DNA of 64,000 bases from Halopseudomonas maritima (lineage in GTDB: Bacteria; Pseudomonadota; Gammaproteobacteria; Pseudomonadales; Pseudomonadaceae): NCBI RefSeq assembly GCF_021545785.1, contig NZ_CP079801.1, forward strand, positions 2,294,001 to 2,358,000, read 5' to 3'. Every line of letters begins with the position of its first letter. Positions within the stretch are counted from its first letter, which is position 1. A program made the translations under genes and the position numbers. Of this stretch, positions 23,860 to 33,075 are shown piece after piece. The notes under the pieces were generated by a model. The model was given only the letters and a program-made list of their open reading frames with translations, was not told the DNA's origin and did not search any database.

Positions 23860-25373
23860 GTAACCAGAACGCGATCCGGCTGGACAGCGTCAGCAAGTCC
23901 TTTGATGGCTTCAAGGCACTGTCCGAGGCGTCCTTTACCGCTCGGTGGGGCGAAGTGCATGCCCTGCTGGGCGAGAACGGCGCAGGCAAGTCGTCGCTGA
24001 TGAACATTGCCGCCGGGCTGTATGCGCCGGAAACCGGGTCGCTGTTCATTGACGATAATGCCGTGCGGCTGAATGGGCCGCTGGATGCCGCAGCCCAGGG
24101 CATCGGCATGGTGCACCAGCACTTCAAACTGGTGAAACCCTTCACCGTGGCAGAGAACATTCTGCTCGGCCTGCGTAACCTGCAAACCGGTACTTACCGG
24201 CAGCGGCTGGCGCAGGTTGCCGAGCAGATCACGGCCATGGCCGCCAGCCTGGGGTTCAGCATTGAGCCCCATGCACGGGTGGATCAACTGTCGGTGGCCG
24301 AGCAGCAACGGGTCGAGATTCTCAAGGTATTGCTGGCGGGCGCCCGCATCCTGATTCTCGATGAACCCACCGCGGTGTTGACCGATGCGGAGGCAGAGAA
24401 CCTGCTGACCACGGTCCAGAATTTCGCGCATCAGGAAGGCGCTGCCGTGATCCTGGTGACGCACAAGATGAATGACGTGATGCGCTACGCCGATCAGGTG
24501 ACGGTGATGCGCACAGGCTCGACGGTCGCCAGTCTCAAGCCGCAGACCGTGTCGGTCGGTGAGCTGGTCAAACTGACCGTGGGTGACGCACCGACACCGC
24601 CGCAAATTCCGGCTAGCCGAGAGGCGGGCGAGGTACGGCTAGCGGTTACCGAACTGCGCTCCAGTGGTGATGCGCCGGTGCTGCGGGGTGTGAACCTGAC
24701 CCTGCGAGCTGGCGAGATTTACGGTATCGCCGGTGTGGGCGGCAACGGTCAGAGTGAGCTGGCCGGCGCCTTGATGGGCCTGCCGGAACCGGTAACTGGC
24801 GAGATGGAGCTGAGTGGCGAGGGCGATTTGCGCAGTCTCAGCGCGGCCCGTCGCCGTGAACTGGGCATCGCCTGTATTCCCGCCGACCGCTACAGCTCGG
24901 CGCTCGCCGCGCCGTTGTCGATCAGCGACAACTTTGCCATGGGCGATGTGCATAGCGGGCGCTACGGGCCGTTCTGGTTCCTGCGCCGCAAGCGAATTGA
25001 AGCCGACACTGCCGCCGCAGTCGCCGAGTTCGATGTGCAGGGCGTGCGCTCGCTGCAACAGAAAGCGGCGCTGCTGTCGGGCGGCAACGCGCAGAAGCTG
25101 GTGATTGCCCGCGAGTTTGCCCGCCCCCCGCAACTGGTCATCGTGCATAGCCCCAGCCGCGGGCTGGATGTGCGCGCCACCCTGGCGGTGCACGAACGGC
25201 TGCGCAGCGCGCGTGATGCCGGCGCTGCGGTGTTGCTGATCAGTGAAGACCTGGACGAAGTGATGGCGCTGGCAGACCGCATTGGCGTGATGTCGGCAGG
25301 ACGTATCATCGGCGAGTTTGCCCAACCGGCAGACCGCCAGGCAATCGGGCAGGCCATGGTGAATCATGTTTGA
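23856..25373 (+). CDS. Nucleoside ABC transporter ATPase (two fused ABC domains)
   Basis: 505 residues with two nucleotide-binding domains in tandem, as in RbsA/NupA-type importers. Domain 1 has Walker A GENGAGKSS, signature LSVAEQQRVEILKVLL and Walker B ILILDEPTAVL. Domain 2 has GVGGNGQSELAG, LSGGNAQKLVIAREFA and LVIVHSPSRGLDVRAT. Domain 2 has His-Ser-Pro where the catalytic Glu-Pro normally follows Asp, a degeneration common in this subfamily. ATG overlaps the binding-protein stop (ATGA), and its own stop overlaps the first permease. Confidence 0.93.
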   Translation: MSNQNAIRLDSVSKSFDGFKALSEASFTARWGEVHALLGENGAGKSSLMNIAAGLYAPETGSLFIDDNAVRLNGPLDAAAQGIGMVHQHFKLVKPFTVAENILLGLRNLQTGTYRQRLAQVAEQITAMAASLGFSIEPHARVDQLSVAEQQRVEILKVLLAGARILILDEPTAVLTDAEAENLLTTVQNFAHQEGAAVILVTHKMNDVMRYADQVTVMRTGSTVASLKPQTVSVGELVKLTVGDAPTPPQIPASREAGEVRLAVTELRSSGDAPVLRGVNLTLRAGEIYGIAGVGGNGQSELAGALMGLPEPVTGEMELSGEGDLRSLSAARRRELGIACIPADRYSSALAAPLSISDNFAMGDVHSGRYGPFWFLRRKRIEADTAAAVAEFDVQGVRSLQQKAALLSGGNAQKLVIAREFARPPQLVIVHSPSRGLDVRATLAVHERLRSARDAGAAVLLISEDLDEVMALADRIGVMSAGRIIGEFAQPADRQAIGQAMVNHV

Positions 25374-26460
25374 TACAACGAATTTTCAACCGCTGCTGGC
25401 GCGCCGGTACACCCTTGAAGTACGCCAGCAGATGGCCTGGTACTGGCAGGCGCTGGTCATCGCGCTGGCATTGGTAGTCGGCATGCTGATCTCGGCGGCG
25501 ATTCTGGTCAGCGCCGGGGTGCCGGCCGGTGAGCTGCTTAATGAGTTTGTCATCCTTACCCTGTTCGACAGCCAGAGTCTGCGTGCGGTGCTGTTTCAGG
25601 CTGCGCCGCTGATCATGGTTGGTCTGGCGGGCTGTCTGGCGTTTCGTGCGCGGTTCTGGAACCTCGGGCTGGAAGGCCAGATGATCTGGGGCGCGATTGG
25701 CGCGACCGCCGTTTCACTGTTCGAGATCGGGCCGCCGTCACTGCGTCTGCCGCTGATGATGGTGTGCGCCATGGCCTGCGGCCTGCTCTGGGCGCTGGCG
25801 CCGGTACTGCTCAAGCTGCACCTGAAGGTCAACGAGATCATCTCCACGCTGATGCTCAACTACATTGCGATCAACTTCCTGCTGCATCTGGTTTACGGCA
25901 GCTGGAAAGACCCGCGCGATTCCTTCCCGTATTCGCCGCAGTACAAGGTGTTCGAGCGCCTGCCTGAGCTGTTCGATGGCGTCAGTCTGGCGGTGGTGCT
26001 GGCCCTAGTGGTCGCGCTGTTTGTGCTGTGGTTTACCGGCATCTCGCGCGCTGGCCTGTACCTGCGCTTTGTCGACAGCAGCCCGGGTGTGGCGCGTGCG
26101 GTCGGCGTGCCGGTCAAGCGGGTGATCCTCGGCACGGTGCTGCTGTCCGGGGCGCTGGCGGGCCTTGCCGGGCTGATGATTACCGCCGGGCAGGAAGGGC
26201 GACTGACCCATTCCTTCTACGCCGGTTATGGCTTTTCCGGGATTCTGATCGCCTTTCTGGCGCGCAATCAGCCAATCGCCGCGACCGTGGTGGCGGTGCT
26301 GGTGGCCACGCTGTTTGTCGCCGGGCGCAGTCTGCAGGTGTTCTATCAGATTCCGTTCTCGATGGTGCAGTTGATTCAGGCGATTCTGGTGATCTGCGTG
26401 GCGTCGTCGGAGTTCTTTATCCGTCACCGGATTCGCCGCATTCAGGGAGGGCAGGTCTGA
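25366..26460 (+). CDS. Nucleoside ABC transporter permease 1 (BPD_transp_2)
   Basis: 364-residue inner membrane protein with about 9-10 hydrophobic segments. A cytosolic N-terminus is followed by LVIALALVVGMLISAAILV. Family marks are FRARFWNLGLEGQMIWGA near residue 90 and LHLKVNEIISTLMLNYIAINFLL near 150. It is the larger permease of the RbsC/NupP-like pair. The start overlaps the ATPase end by eight bases, and the stop overlaps the next ATG (TGATG). Confidence 0.93.
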   Translation: MFDTTNFQPLLARRYTLEVRQQMAWYWQALVIALALVVGMLISAAILVSAGVPAGELLNEFVILTLFDSQSLRAVLFQAAPLIMVGLAGCLAFRARFWNLGLEGQMIWGAIGATAVSLFEIGPPSLRLPLMMVCAMACGLLWALAPVLLKLHLKVNEIISTLMLNYIAINFLLHLVYGSWKDPRDSFPYSPQYKVFERLPELFDGVSLAVVLALVVALFVLWFTGISRAGLYLRFVDSSPGVARAVGVPVKRVILGTVLLSGALAGLAGLMITAGQEGRLTHSFYAGYGFSGILIAFLARNQPIAATVVAVLVATLFVAGRSLQVFYQIPFSMVQLIQAILVICVASSEFFIRHRIRRIQGGQV

Positions 26461-27389
26461 TGGACATGATTGCAAGCTGGATTGGCAACATTCCCGACTT
26501 CGCCGTGCCCTTCGCGCTGGCGGCCCTGGGGCTGATCGTGATCGAGCGCACCGGAGTGCTGGCGCTGGGGGCTGAAGGTTTGATGCTGGTGGGCGCGCTG
26601 GCGGGCATCGGCGCCTCGCTGATGACCGGCGGCGCGACGGTATGGGCATTGATTCTGGCGATGTGCGCAGCCGGTTTTGTCTCGCTGCTGTTTGCTCTGA
26701 TGGTGCTGGTGATGCGCATCAATCAGGTGATCGCCGGGCTGGCGCTGGTGTTTTTCTGCCAAGGCTTGACCGGGTTGCTCGGCACCCTGCTGGATTGGAC
26801 CAACAAGCCGGTTGCCGGGTTGAAGGCGGTGTCGCTATGGCCATTCTCCGAGTTGCCGGTGGTGGGCAAGCTGTTTGTGCAGAACCCGCTGGTATTCATC
26901 ACGCCGCTGATCTTCCTTGCGGTGGTGCTGGTGCTCAATCGCAGTGTGCTGGGCCTGCGACTGCGCGCGGTCGGCGAGAACCCGCAGGCAGCGGATGCCG
27001 CCGGTATTCCGGTGCTGGGTTATCGCTGCGCCGCCATCGTCGCCGGCTCCATGCTGATCGGTCTGGCCGGTGCATACATCTCGGTGCTGAGCACCAAGAT
27101 GTGGATCGCCGATATGGTTGGTGGTCGCGGCTGGATTGCCGTGGCGCTGGTGATTTTTGCTCGCTGGGCGCCGTGGAAGGCGCTGGCCGGTGCCGTGCTG
27201 TTTGGCTGTATCGAGGCGCTGATTCCGCAGATGGCCGCCTCCGGTATTCGCCTGCCGCAGTACTTCGTATTTATGACCCCCTACGCCGTCACCCTCGGGG
27301 TGATGATCTGGGTAGCGCTGGCCAGCCGCGACAGCAGCAGCCAGCCCGGGGCGTTGGGGGAACCCTTTATTCGTGAGGAGAGGCGCTAG
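26460..27389 (+). CDS. Nucleoside ABC transporter permease 2 (BPD_transp_2)
   Basis: 309-residue membrane protein and heterodimer partner of permease 1. It has ERTGVLALGAEGLMLVGALAG near residue 25 and MRINQVIAGLALVFFCQGLTG near 80. GLRLRAVGENPQAADAAGIPV, the ATPase contact loop, follows. The chosen ATG directly overlaps the previous stop; the frame is open further upstream only as a shadow of permease 1. ydfG follows after 76 bases. Confidence 0.93.
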   Translation: MDMIASWIGNIPDFAVPFALAALGLIVIERTGVLALGAEGLMLVGALAGIGASLMTGGATVWALILAMCAAGFVSLLFALMVLVMRINQVIAGLALVFFCQGLTGLLGTLLDWTNKPVAGLKAVSLWPFSELPVVGKLFVQNPLVFITPLIFLAVVLVLNRSVLGLRLRAVGENPQAADAAGIPVLGYRCAAIVAGSMLIGLAGAYISVLSTKMWIADMVGGRGWIAVALVIFARWAPWKALAGAVLFGCIEALIPQMAASGIRLPQYFVFMTPYAVTLGVMIWVALASRDSSSQPGALGEPFIREERR

Positions 27390-27465
27390 CAGTTGTCGAC
27401 GCGCCGGTGGCCTCGCCGACGCTTTCCACTGCGGCTAGTGATCTCATTAAGAACAGGATTTACCC

Positions 27466-28242
27466 ATGCAAGGTGCAGTATTGATTACCGGCGCGACCTC
27501 CGGGTTTGGCGCCGCCAGCGCGCGCTGTCTGGCGCGACAGGGCTGGCCGCTGATTCTCTGTGGTCGCCGATTGGAGCGGCTGCAGGCGTTGGCTGATGAA
27601 CTCAGTGAGCTGACCAGCGTGTTGCCGCTGCAGCTGGACGTACGCGATGCCATCGCCGTGCAGCGCGCTATCGATGAACTGCCGGAGCCGTTTTCCGGCA
27701 TTCAGGTGCTGGTCAACAACGCCGGGCTGGCGCTGGCGCCGGGCCCGGCGCAGGCGGTTGAGCTGAGCGATTTGCACACCATGATCGACACCAACATCAC
27801 CGGGCTGGTCAACGTCACCCACGCGGTGCTGCCCAAGCTGATCGCCTGGGGCAGCGGTGCAACCATCATCAACATCGGCTCCACCGCCGCCGGCAACCCG
27901 TATCCGGGCAGCCACGTCTACGGTGCCAGCAAGGCCTTTGTGCAGCAGTTTTCTTACAACCTGCGTTGCGACCTGCAGGGCACCGGTGTGCGGGTCACCG
28001 ACCTGGCACCCGGCATCGCCGAGACCGAGTTCAGCCTGGTGCGCAACGCCGGTGACGCCGGCGCTGCCGACAAGGTCTATCAGGGCACGGTGCCATTGAG
28101 CGCAGACGATATTGCCGACCAGGTCGGCTACATCGCCGCGCTGCCTGCGCATATGAACATCAACCGGCTGGAAGTGGTGCCGGTACGTCAGGCCTGGGGG
28201 CCTTACGCCATTCACCGGGATCAGCTTACCGAGTCGGCCTGA
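27466..28242 (+). CDS. ydfG: NADP-dependent 3-hydroxy acid / malonic semialdehyde dehydrogenase YdfG
   Basis: 258-residue short-chain dehydrogenase. The cofactor motif is GATSGFGA (9-16), then NNAGLALA (84-91), and the catalytic Ser139, Tyr152 and Lys156 in YGASK. The C-terminus PAHMNINRLEVVPV...HRDQ matches E. coli YdfG closely. YdfG reduces malonic semialdehyde to 3-hydroxypropionate, overlapping RutE, and oxidises L-allo-threonine and serine. Placed at the end of the transporter operon, it could remove the toxic Rut end product. Its last 22 bases overlap the convergent hydrolase gene. Confidence 0.88.
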   Translation: MQGAVLITGATSGFGAASARCLARQGWPLILCGRRLERLQALADELSELTSVLPLQLDVRDAIAVQRAIDELPEPFSGIQVLVNNAGLALAPGPAQAVELSDLHTMIDTNITGLVNVTHAVLPKLIAWGSGATIINIGSTAAGNPYPGSHVYGASKAFVQQFSYNLRCDLQGTGVRVTDLAPGIAETEFSLVRNAGDAGAADKVYQGTVPLSADDIADQVGYIAALPAHMNINRLEVVPVRQAWGPYAIHRDQLTESA

Positions 28243-29165
28243 GCGCTGTTCACAAAGTCCACCACCCGCTGCAGCGCCGCATCGGCGGCATGCAGCAGCC
28301 CTGCGTGCGCCTGAAAGACGTGCCAGAGTTCTGCATAGCGCTCCAGCCGCACCTCCATGCCAGCGGCGCGTGCGGTGTCAGCCAGCCGCAGGCTGTCGTT
28401 CAGCAGTACCTCATCTTCACCGACCTGCAGCAGCAATGGCGGCAAGCCCTTGAGCTGACCGAACAGCGGCGACACCAGCGGATTGGCGCGGCTCAGCCCG
28501 GCCGGGCAGTAGGCGTCGCGGGCGCTGTCGAGCCAGGAGGGATGGAGCAGCGGATCGCCCGCTGCAGGCGTGTGCAACTGCTCAGCGGTCATGTCGGTGA
28601 CCGGCGAGAAGCACACCAGCGAGGCGGGCAGCGGTAGTTTGAGTGCAGCCAGCTTCTGCACGGTGACCAGCACCAGGTTGCCGCCGGCAGAATCGCCGAT
28701 CAGGGTGATCTGCTCGGCTGTGTAACCCCGCTGCAGCAGCGCCTGATAGGCGATAACCGCGTCATCGCAGGCGGCGGGTGCCGGGTAGGCCGGAGCCAAG
28801 CGGTAGTCCAGCGCGCAGACATCGAATTGGCCGCGGCTGGCCAGTGCCGAGCAGATGCCACGATGGGTTTGCGGTGAGCCGATGACGAAGGCACCGCCAT
28901 GCAGATACAGCAGCACCCGGCCGTTGCCGCCGCCAGCCGGGCGGTGCCACATGCAGGGCCGTCCGGCGATCTGCTCTGCGCTGCGGGTCACGCCGTTGGC
29001 CAGCGGCATGCCGAGGGTCAGCAGGCGCAGTACCCACGCCTGCACGGCAAAGGGCACGGGCGGGCGTATCAGGCCGCGAAACAGCAGCTTCAGCATGCCA
29101 CGCAGTGCGGCGCGCAGGCCGGGTTGGCCGGGGCTTTGGTACAGCTCATCAACGTACCTGGACAT
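28221..29165 (-). CDS. Alpha/beta hydrolase of the hormone-sensitive lipase family
   Basis: 314 residues. The HSL-type oxyanion motif HGGAF is at 89-93, nucleophile Ser159 lies in GDSAGG, the acid is in VGEDEVLLND, and His is in AELWHVFQAH. Such enzymes hydrolyse short-chain esters and lactones. The gene begins 17 bases inside the end of the monooxygenase gene, so the two are co-translated. A Baeyer-Villiger oxidase makes esters or lactones, which this hydrolase would open. Confidence 0.9.
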   Translation of the reverse strand: MSRYVDELYQSPGQPGLRAALRGMLKLLFRGLIRPPVPFAVQAWVLRLLTLGMPLANGVTRSAEQIAGRPCMWHRPAGGGNGRVLLYLHGGAFVIGSPQTHRGICSALASRGQFDVCALDYRLAPAYPAPAACDDAVIAYQALLQRGYTAEQITLIGDSAGGNLVLVTVQKLAALKLPLPASLVCFSPVTDMTAEQLHTPAAGDPLLHPSWLDSARDAYCPAGLSRANPLVSPLFGQLKGLPPLLLQVGEDEVLLNDSLRLADTARAAGMEVRLERYAELWHVFQAHAGLLHAADAALQRVVDFVNSAQADSVS

Positions 29166-30624
29166 AGTCGCTCCACGTGGGTTTGCGGGTCATCTGCCGG
29201 TAGGTGAAGGTGAAACCGGGCCAGTTGACGGTCTGCTTGCCGTCGGCGGTCAGGTACCAGCTCTGGCAGCCCTGCGCCCAGACGGTGTCGCGGGCGGCAT
29301 CTTGCAGTTTCTGGTTGTAGCGCACCTGTACCTCCGGCTGCAGGTCAAGATAGCGCAGCCCGCGGTCGCGTCTGGCCTTGATGCAGTTGATGACGTAGCG
29401 GAACTGGCTTTCCAGCATGTAGATGATCGAGTTGTGGCCGAGGTTGGTGTTCGGCCCGTAGAGCACATAGAGGTTGGGGAAGCCGGCAATCGACATGCCC
29501 TTGTAGGCTTCGGCCCCGGCGCGCCAGGTCTCGTTCAGGTTCTTGCCGTCCAGCCCGCTGACCTTGATCGGTGCCAGAAACTCGGTGGCGGCAAAACCGG
29601 TGCCGTAGATCAGCACATCGGCCGGATGCAGGGTGCCGTCGCGGGTCACCACGCCGTCGGGCACCACCTTGTCAATGCCGTCGGTGACGATGCTGACGTT
29701 CGGCTGGTTCAGCGCCGGGAAGTAGTTGTTGCTGATCAGGATGCGCTTGCAGCCCATCGGGTAGTCCGGCGTCAGTGCGGCGCGCTTGGCCGGGTCAGTG
29801 ACCTGCCGCTGCAGATGGCGCAGGGCGGCCTTCTCGCTGCGTTTGACCAGCGAGGTGAAGTGCACAAAACCCAGTGCCCGAGCCTCGTGGTTGAGGTACT
29901 GCCAGAGCCGGTCCAGCTGGTGCAGGACTGGCAGGCGGCTGAGCCAGCGGCGGCGGTTGTCACTGTACTCGGCATCATCCTTGGGCAGCACCCAGGCGGC
30001 GTTGCGCTGGTACAGATCGAGCTGGGCAACCTCGGGCACGATCTGCGGCACGAACTGGATGGCGGATGCGCCGGTGCCGATCACCGCTACGCGCTTACCC
30101 TTGAGGTCAACGTCGTGCTGCCACTGGGCAGAATGAAAGGCCGGGCCGGCAAAGCTGTCGAGCCCGTCGATGTTCGGCAGCAGCGGGCGGTTGAGCTGGC
30201 CAGTGGCGGCGATCAGGTTGTGTGCTGTCAGCGTCTCGCCGCTGGCGGTGGTGACCTGCCAGCAGCCGCTGCCTGAATCAAAGCGCGCCTCGCTGACTTC
30301 GCAGTTCAGCCGAATGCGTTGGCGCAGGTGGTATTTGTCTGCGCAGTGGCGAATGTAGGCGTGGATTTCGTCTTGGCGTGCGTACTTGTGCGGCCAGTCG
30401 GTACGCGGTTCAAACGAGTAGGAATACAGGTGTGAGGGCACATCGCAGCCCGAACCCGGATAGTGGTTGTCGCGCCAGGTGCCGCCGATGTCGGCGGCCT
30501 TCTCCAGCACCAGAAAATGGCTGATGCCGGCGCGATCCAGTTGGATCGCCATGCCGAGGCCGCCAAACCCGCTGCCAATGATGATGGCTTCGAGTGGTGC
30601 GGCAGGTGAGCGTGTTTTTGTCAT
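29149..30624 (-). CDS. Flavin-containing Baeyer-Villiger-type monooxygenase
   Basis: 491 residues. FAD motif GSGFGG (17-22) and NADP motif GTGASA (183-188). The Baeyer-Villiger fingerprint F-x-G-x3-H-x3-W is met by F158, G160, H164 and W168. The N-terminal part has the conserved GGTWRDNHYPGSGCDVPSH. It inserts oxygen next to a ketone using NADPH and O2. AGGAGG lies seven bases before the ATG. It is divergent from an AraC regulator with a small dyad between them. The native ketone is unknown. Confidence 0.92.
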   Translation of the reverse strand: MTKTRSPAAPLEAIIIGSGFGGLGMAIQLDRAGISHFLVLEKAADIGGTWRDNHYPGSGCDVPSHLYSYSFEPRTDWPHKYARQDEIHAYIRHCADKYHLRQRIRLNCEVSEARFDSGSGCWQVTTASGETLTAHNLIAATGQLNRPLLPNIDGLDSFAGPAFHSAQWQHDVDLKGKRVAVIGTGASAIQFVPQIVPEVAQLDLYQRNAAWVLPKDDAEYSDNRRRWLSRLPVLHQLDRLWQYLNHEARALGFVHFTSLVKRSEKAALRHLQRQVTDPAKRAALTPDYPMGCKRILISNNYFPALNQPNVSIVTDGIDKVVPDGVVTRDGTLHPADVLIYGTGFAATEFLAPIKVSGLDGKNLNETWRAGAEAYKGMSIAGFPNLYVLYGPNTNLGHNSIIYMLESQFRYVINCIKARRDRGLRYLDLQPEVQVRYNQKLQDAARDTVWAQGCQSWYLTADGKQTVNWPGFTFTYRQMTRKPTWSDYVQVR

Positions 30625-30651
30625 TGTGTGCTTCCTCCTGTTGTCAGCATA

Positions 30652-30666
30652 TTAGGTGTTGCCTAA
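30652..30666. promoter_or_regulatory. 15-bp dyad in the monooxygenase/AraC divergent spacer
   Basis: Perfect inverted repeat TTAGG-TGTTG-CCTAA in the 93-base spacer between two divergent genes. A candidate operator for the adjacent AraC regulator; AraC proteins more often use direct repeats, so this is weak. Confidence 0.4.
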
Positions 30667-30717
30667 CGACGCGGGTATGGCATAGTCGGTCAAAAAATTG
30701 TGAGTTTCGGACACGCC

Positions 30718-31752
30718 ATGAGCACCTCGACACCTCCCTGGCCGCGCCTGCGCAATATCGGTAGCGTGCAATTGATGACCCAGCTGGGCACCGAGCTAGG
30801 CTTAACGGTACAGCAATGCCTGGAGAACACCGGGCTGGATGTCATGGCGCTGGCCGATGGACAGGCACAGGTCGAAGCCGCGCAGGAGTTGCAGGTGGTT
30901 GCCAACCTGTTGGAGAGCCTGCCCGAGCAGCCGCTGCTCGGCCTGCTGGCTGGTCGTCGCTATCAGCTGAGTCGCTATGGCATCTGGGGCTATGCGCTGC
31001 TCAGCAGTGCCTCGCTGGGTGAGGCGCTGGAAATGGGGCTGCGCTACATCGATCTGACCTTCGCTTTCTGCCGTATCAAGGCCCGTGAGGAGGCGAGCGG
31101 CCACTGGCTGGTGGTCGACGACAGCTGGATCGCACCCGAATTGCGCCGTTTTCTGCTGCTGCGCGACAGCTCTGCCATCACCCGCATTCAACGTGAGCTG
31201 ACTGGACTCCGGCAGCCGTTCAAATCGGTGCAGCTGGCGCTGCCCGCGCCGCCCGCCGCACTCCTCAGCGCGTACACCGAAGCCTATGGATGTACGCCGC
31301 AGTTCGATGCTGCGGAAACTCTGCTGGAGCTTGATCCCGAGCTGCTGGCGCGTGGCCTGCCCGGCGACAATCCGGCGGTCCGCCAGGCCTGCGAGCAGCA
31401 GTGTCACCAGTTGCTGCAGCGCTATCGGGTGCGTGACGGTCTGGCCGGGCGGGTACGCGAACTGTTGCTGGAGGGCGGCGCGGCGCTGCCGGATATGCCG
31501 TCGGTCGCCGCGCGGCTGCACCTGACCGAACGTACCCTGCGGCGGCGCCTGAGTGATGAGCAGACCAGCTTCCGCCAGCTGCAGGAAGAAACCCGCGAGG
31601 CGCTGGCCGAAGAGCTGCTGCGGGTGCCGGGGCTGTCGCTGGACGAGGTCGCACAGCGGCTTGGCTATGGCGAGGTTTCCAGTTTCGTGCATGCGTTTCG
31701 GCGCTGGAAGGGCATCAGTCCGCGGCGCTTTGCCCGGCAGCTGCGGAACTGA
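30718..31752 (+). CDS. AraC family transcriptional regulator (arabinose-binding-like N-terminal domain)
   Basis: 344 residues from ATG 30718; a GTG 18 bases upstream is also in frame and neither has a clear ribosome site. It has the same architecture as the regulator at 13353-14363: a sensory domain to about residue 210 and a C-terminal AraC helix-turn-helix pair (MPSVAARLHLTERTLRRRLSDE and SLDEVAQRLGYGEVSSFVHAFRRW). Divergent from the monooxygenase-hydrolase pair, which it probably controls. The acyl-CoA dehydrogenase genes follow 132 bases downstream on the same strand. Confidence 0.9.
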   Translation: MSTSTPPWPRLRNIGSVQLMTQLGTELGLTVQQCLENTGLDVMALADGQAQVEAAQELQVVANLLESLPEQPLLGLLAGRRYQLSRYGIWGYALLSSASLGEALEMGLRYIDLTFAFCRIKAREEASGHWLVVDDSWIAPELRRFLLLRDSSAITRIQRELTGLRQPFKSVQLALPAPPAALLSAYTEAYGCTPQFDAAETLLELDPELLARGLPGDNPAVRQACEQQCHQLLQRYRVRDGLAGRVRELLLEGGAALPDMPSVAARLHLTERTLRRRLSDEQTSFRQLQEETREALAEELLRVPGLSLDEVAQRLGYGEVSSFVHAFRRWKGISPRRFARQLRN

Positions 31753-31884
31753 TGTATCAGCCCGACTGATGGGTGACTATTCGGTCAGTCAACGGGCGCT
31801 TCGGTGAGGCCGCTGGCACGGTATCTTTGCTGTCGGACCTGTTCAGCACTTCCTGCAAACAAACGACAACAAAGGAGAACGCCC

Positions 31885-33063
31885 GTGGCCGATCTGGACG
31901 TATTTCGCCAGCAAACCCGTGCCTGGCTGGAAGAGAATTGCCCGCAGAGCATGCGCACTCCGCAGCGCTCGGATAATGATGCCTGCTGGGGCGGACGCAA
32001 CTTCACCTTCGCCAGCGAAGACCAGAAACTGTGGCTGGAGCGCATGGCCGCCCGTGGCTGGACCGCGCCCGAGTGGCCGAGTGAATACGGTGGCGGTGGT
32101 CTGAGTCAGCAGGAGCACAAGGTGCTGCGCGAAGAGATGGCGCGCATCAACGCTCGCCCGCCGCTGTCCAGCTTCGGTATCTGGATGATCGGCCCGGCGA
32201 TCCTCAAGTTTGGCTCCGAAGAGCTGAAGCGTCAGCACCTGCCGCCGATTGTCCGCGGCGAAATCCGTTGGTGTCAGGGCTACAGCGAACCGGGTGCCGG
32301 CTCCGACCTGGCCGGTCTGCAGACCCGCGCCGAAGATCACGGCGACCACTTTATCGTCAACGGCCAGAAAATATGGACCTCCTACGCCGACAAGGCCGAC
32401 TGGATGTTCTGTCTGGTGCGCACCAACCCGGATGCCAAGAAACAGCTGGGTATCAGCCTGGTGCTGTTCGACATGACCACCCCCGGCGTCAGCACTCGCC
32501 CGATCAAACTGATCTCCGGCAGCTCGCCGTTCTGCGAAACCTTCCTCGACAACGTGCGGGTCGAGAAGAATCAGGTGGTCGGCGAGATCAACGCCGGCTG
32601 GACCATCGCCAAGTATCTGCTGACCCACGAGCGGGAAATGATCGGCGGCATGGGCCGCACGGCTGCAGGCCAGAAGACCCTGCCACAGATCGCCGTCGAT
32701 GCTGTTGGTTTGGAAGACGGCAAGCTGGCGGACGGCATGTTGCGCAGCGAACTGGCGACATGGGACCTGGATGCGGCGGCCTTTGCCCTGACCGCCGAGC
32801 GGGTGCTGGACGAAGCCAAGGCCGGGCAGGGCGTGGGTGCGGCCTCGGCCATGCTCAAGTACTACGGCACCGAGCTGAACAAGCGTCGGCAGGAAATGAT
32901 GGTCGCTCTGCATGGCAGTGACAGTCTGGTCTGGGAAGGGAAGGCCTCGCGCGAGGGTGCGATTCCGCGTACCTGGCTGCGCTCCAAGGGCAACTCGATC
33001 GAAGGCGGTACCACTGAGGTACAGCTCAACGTCATCGCTCGCAACATTCTCGGCCTTCAGTAA
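31885..33063 (+). CDS. Acyl-CoA dehydrogenase, catalytic-type subunit
   Basis: 392 residues from a GTG with AAAGGAG eight bases upstream; the longer open frame starts in non-coding sequence. Fold and motifs are those of FAD-dependent acyl-CoA dehydrogenases: WCQGYSEPGAGSDLAGL near residue 130, then HFIVNGQKIWTSYADKADW. The C-terminal EGGTTEVQLNVIA carries Glu373 at the position of the MCAD catalytic base. It resembles the large subunits of pimeloyl-CoA (PimC-type) and steroid side-chain dehydrogenases. The adjacent partner gene suggests a heteromeric enzyme. Confidence 0.9.
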   Translation: MADLDVFRQQTRAWLEENCPQSMRTPQRSDNDACWGGRNFTFASEDQKLWLERMAARGWTAPEWPSEYGGGGLSQQEHKVLREEMARINARPPLSSFGIWMIGPAILKFGSEELKRQHLPPIVRGEIRWCQGYSEPGAGSDLAGLQTRAEDHGDHFIVNGQKIWTSYADKADWMFCLVRTNPDAKKQLGISLVLFDMTTPGVSTRPIKLISGSSPFCETFLDNVRVEKNQVVGEINAGWTIAKYLLTHEREMIGGMGRTAAGQKTLPQIAVDAVGLEDGKLADGMLRSELATWDLDAAAFALTAERVLDEAKAGQGVGAASAMLKYYGTELNKRRQEMMVALHGSDSLVWEGKASREGAIPRTWLRSKGNSIEGGTTEVQLNVIARNILGLQ

Positions 33064-33075
33064 GGGAGCACTGTC

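Noticed and set aside
24100..25373. Degenerate second ABC domain as a pseudogene sign
   Set aside because: His-Ser-Pro in place of Glu-Pro after the Walker B region is common in the two-domain nucleoside/sugar importer ATPases, and the frame is intact.
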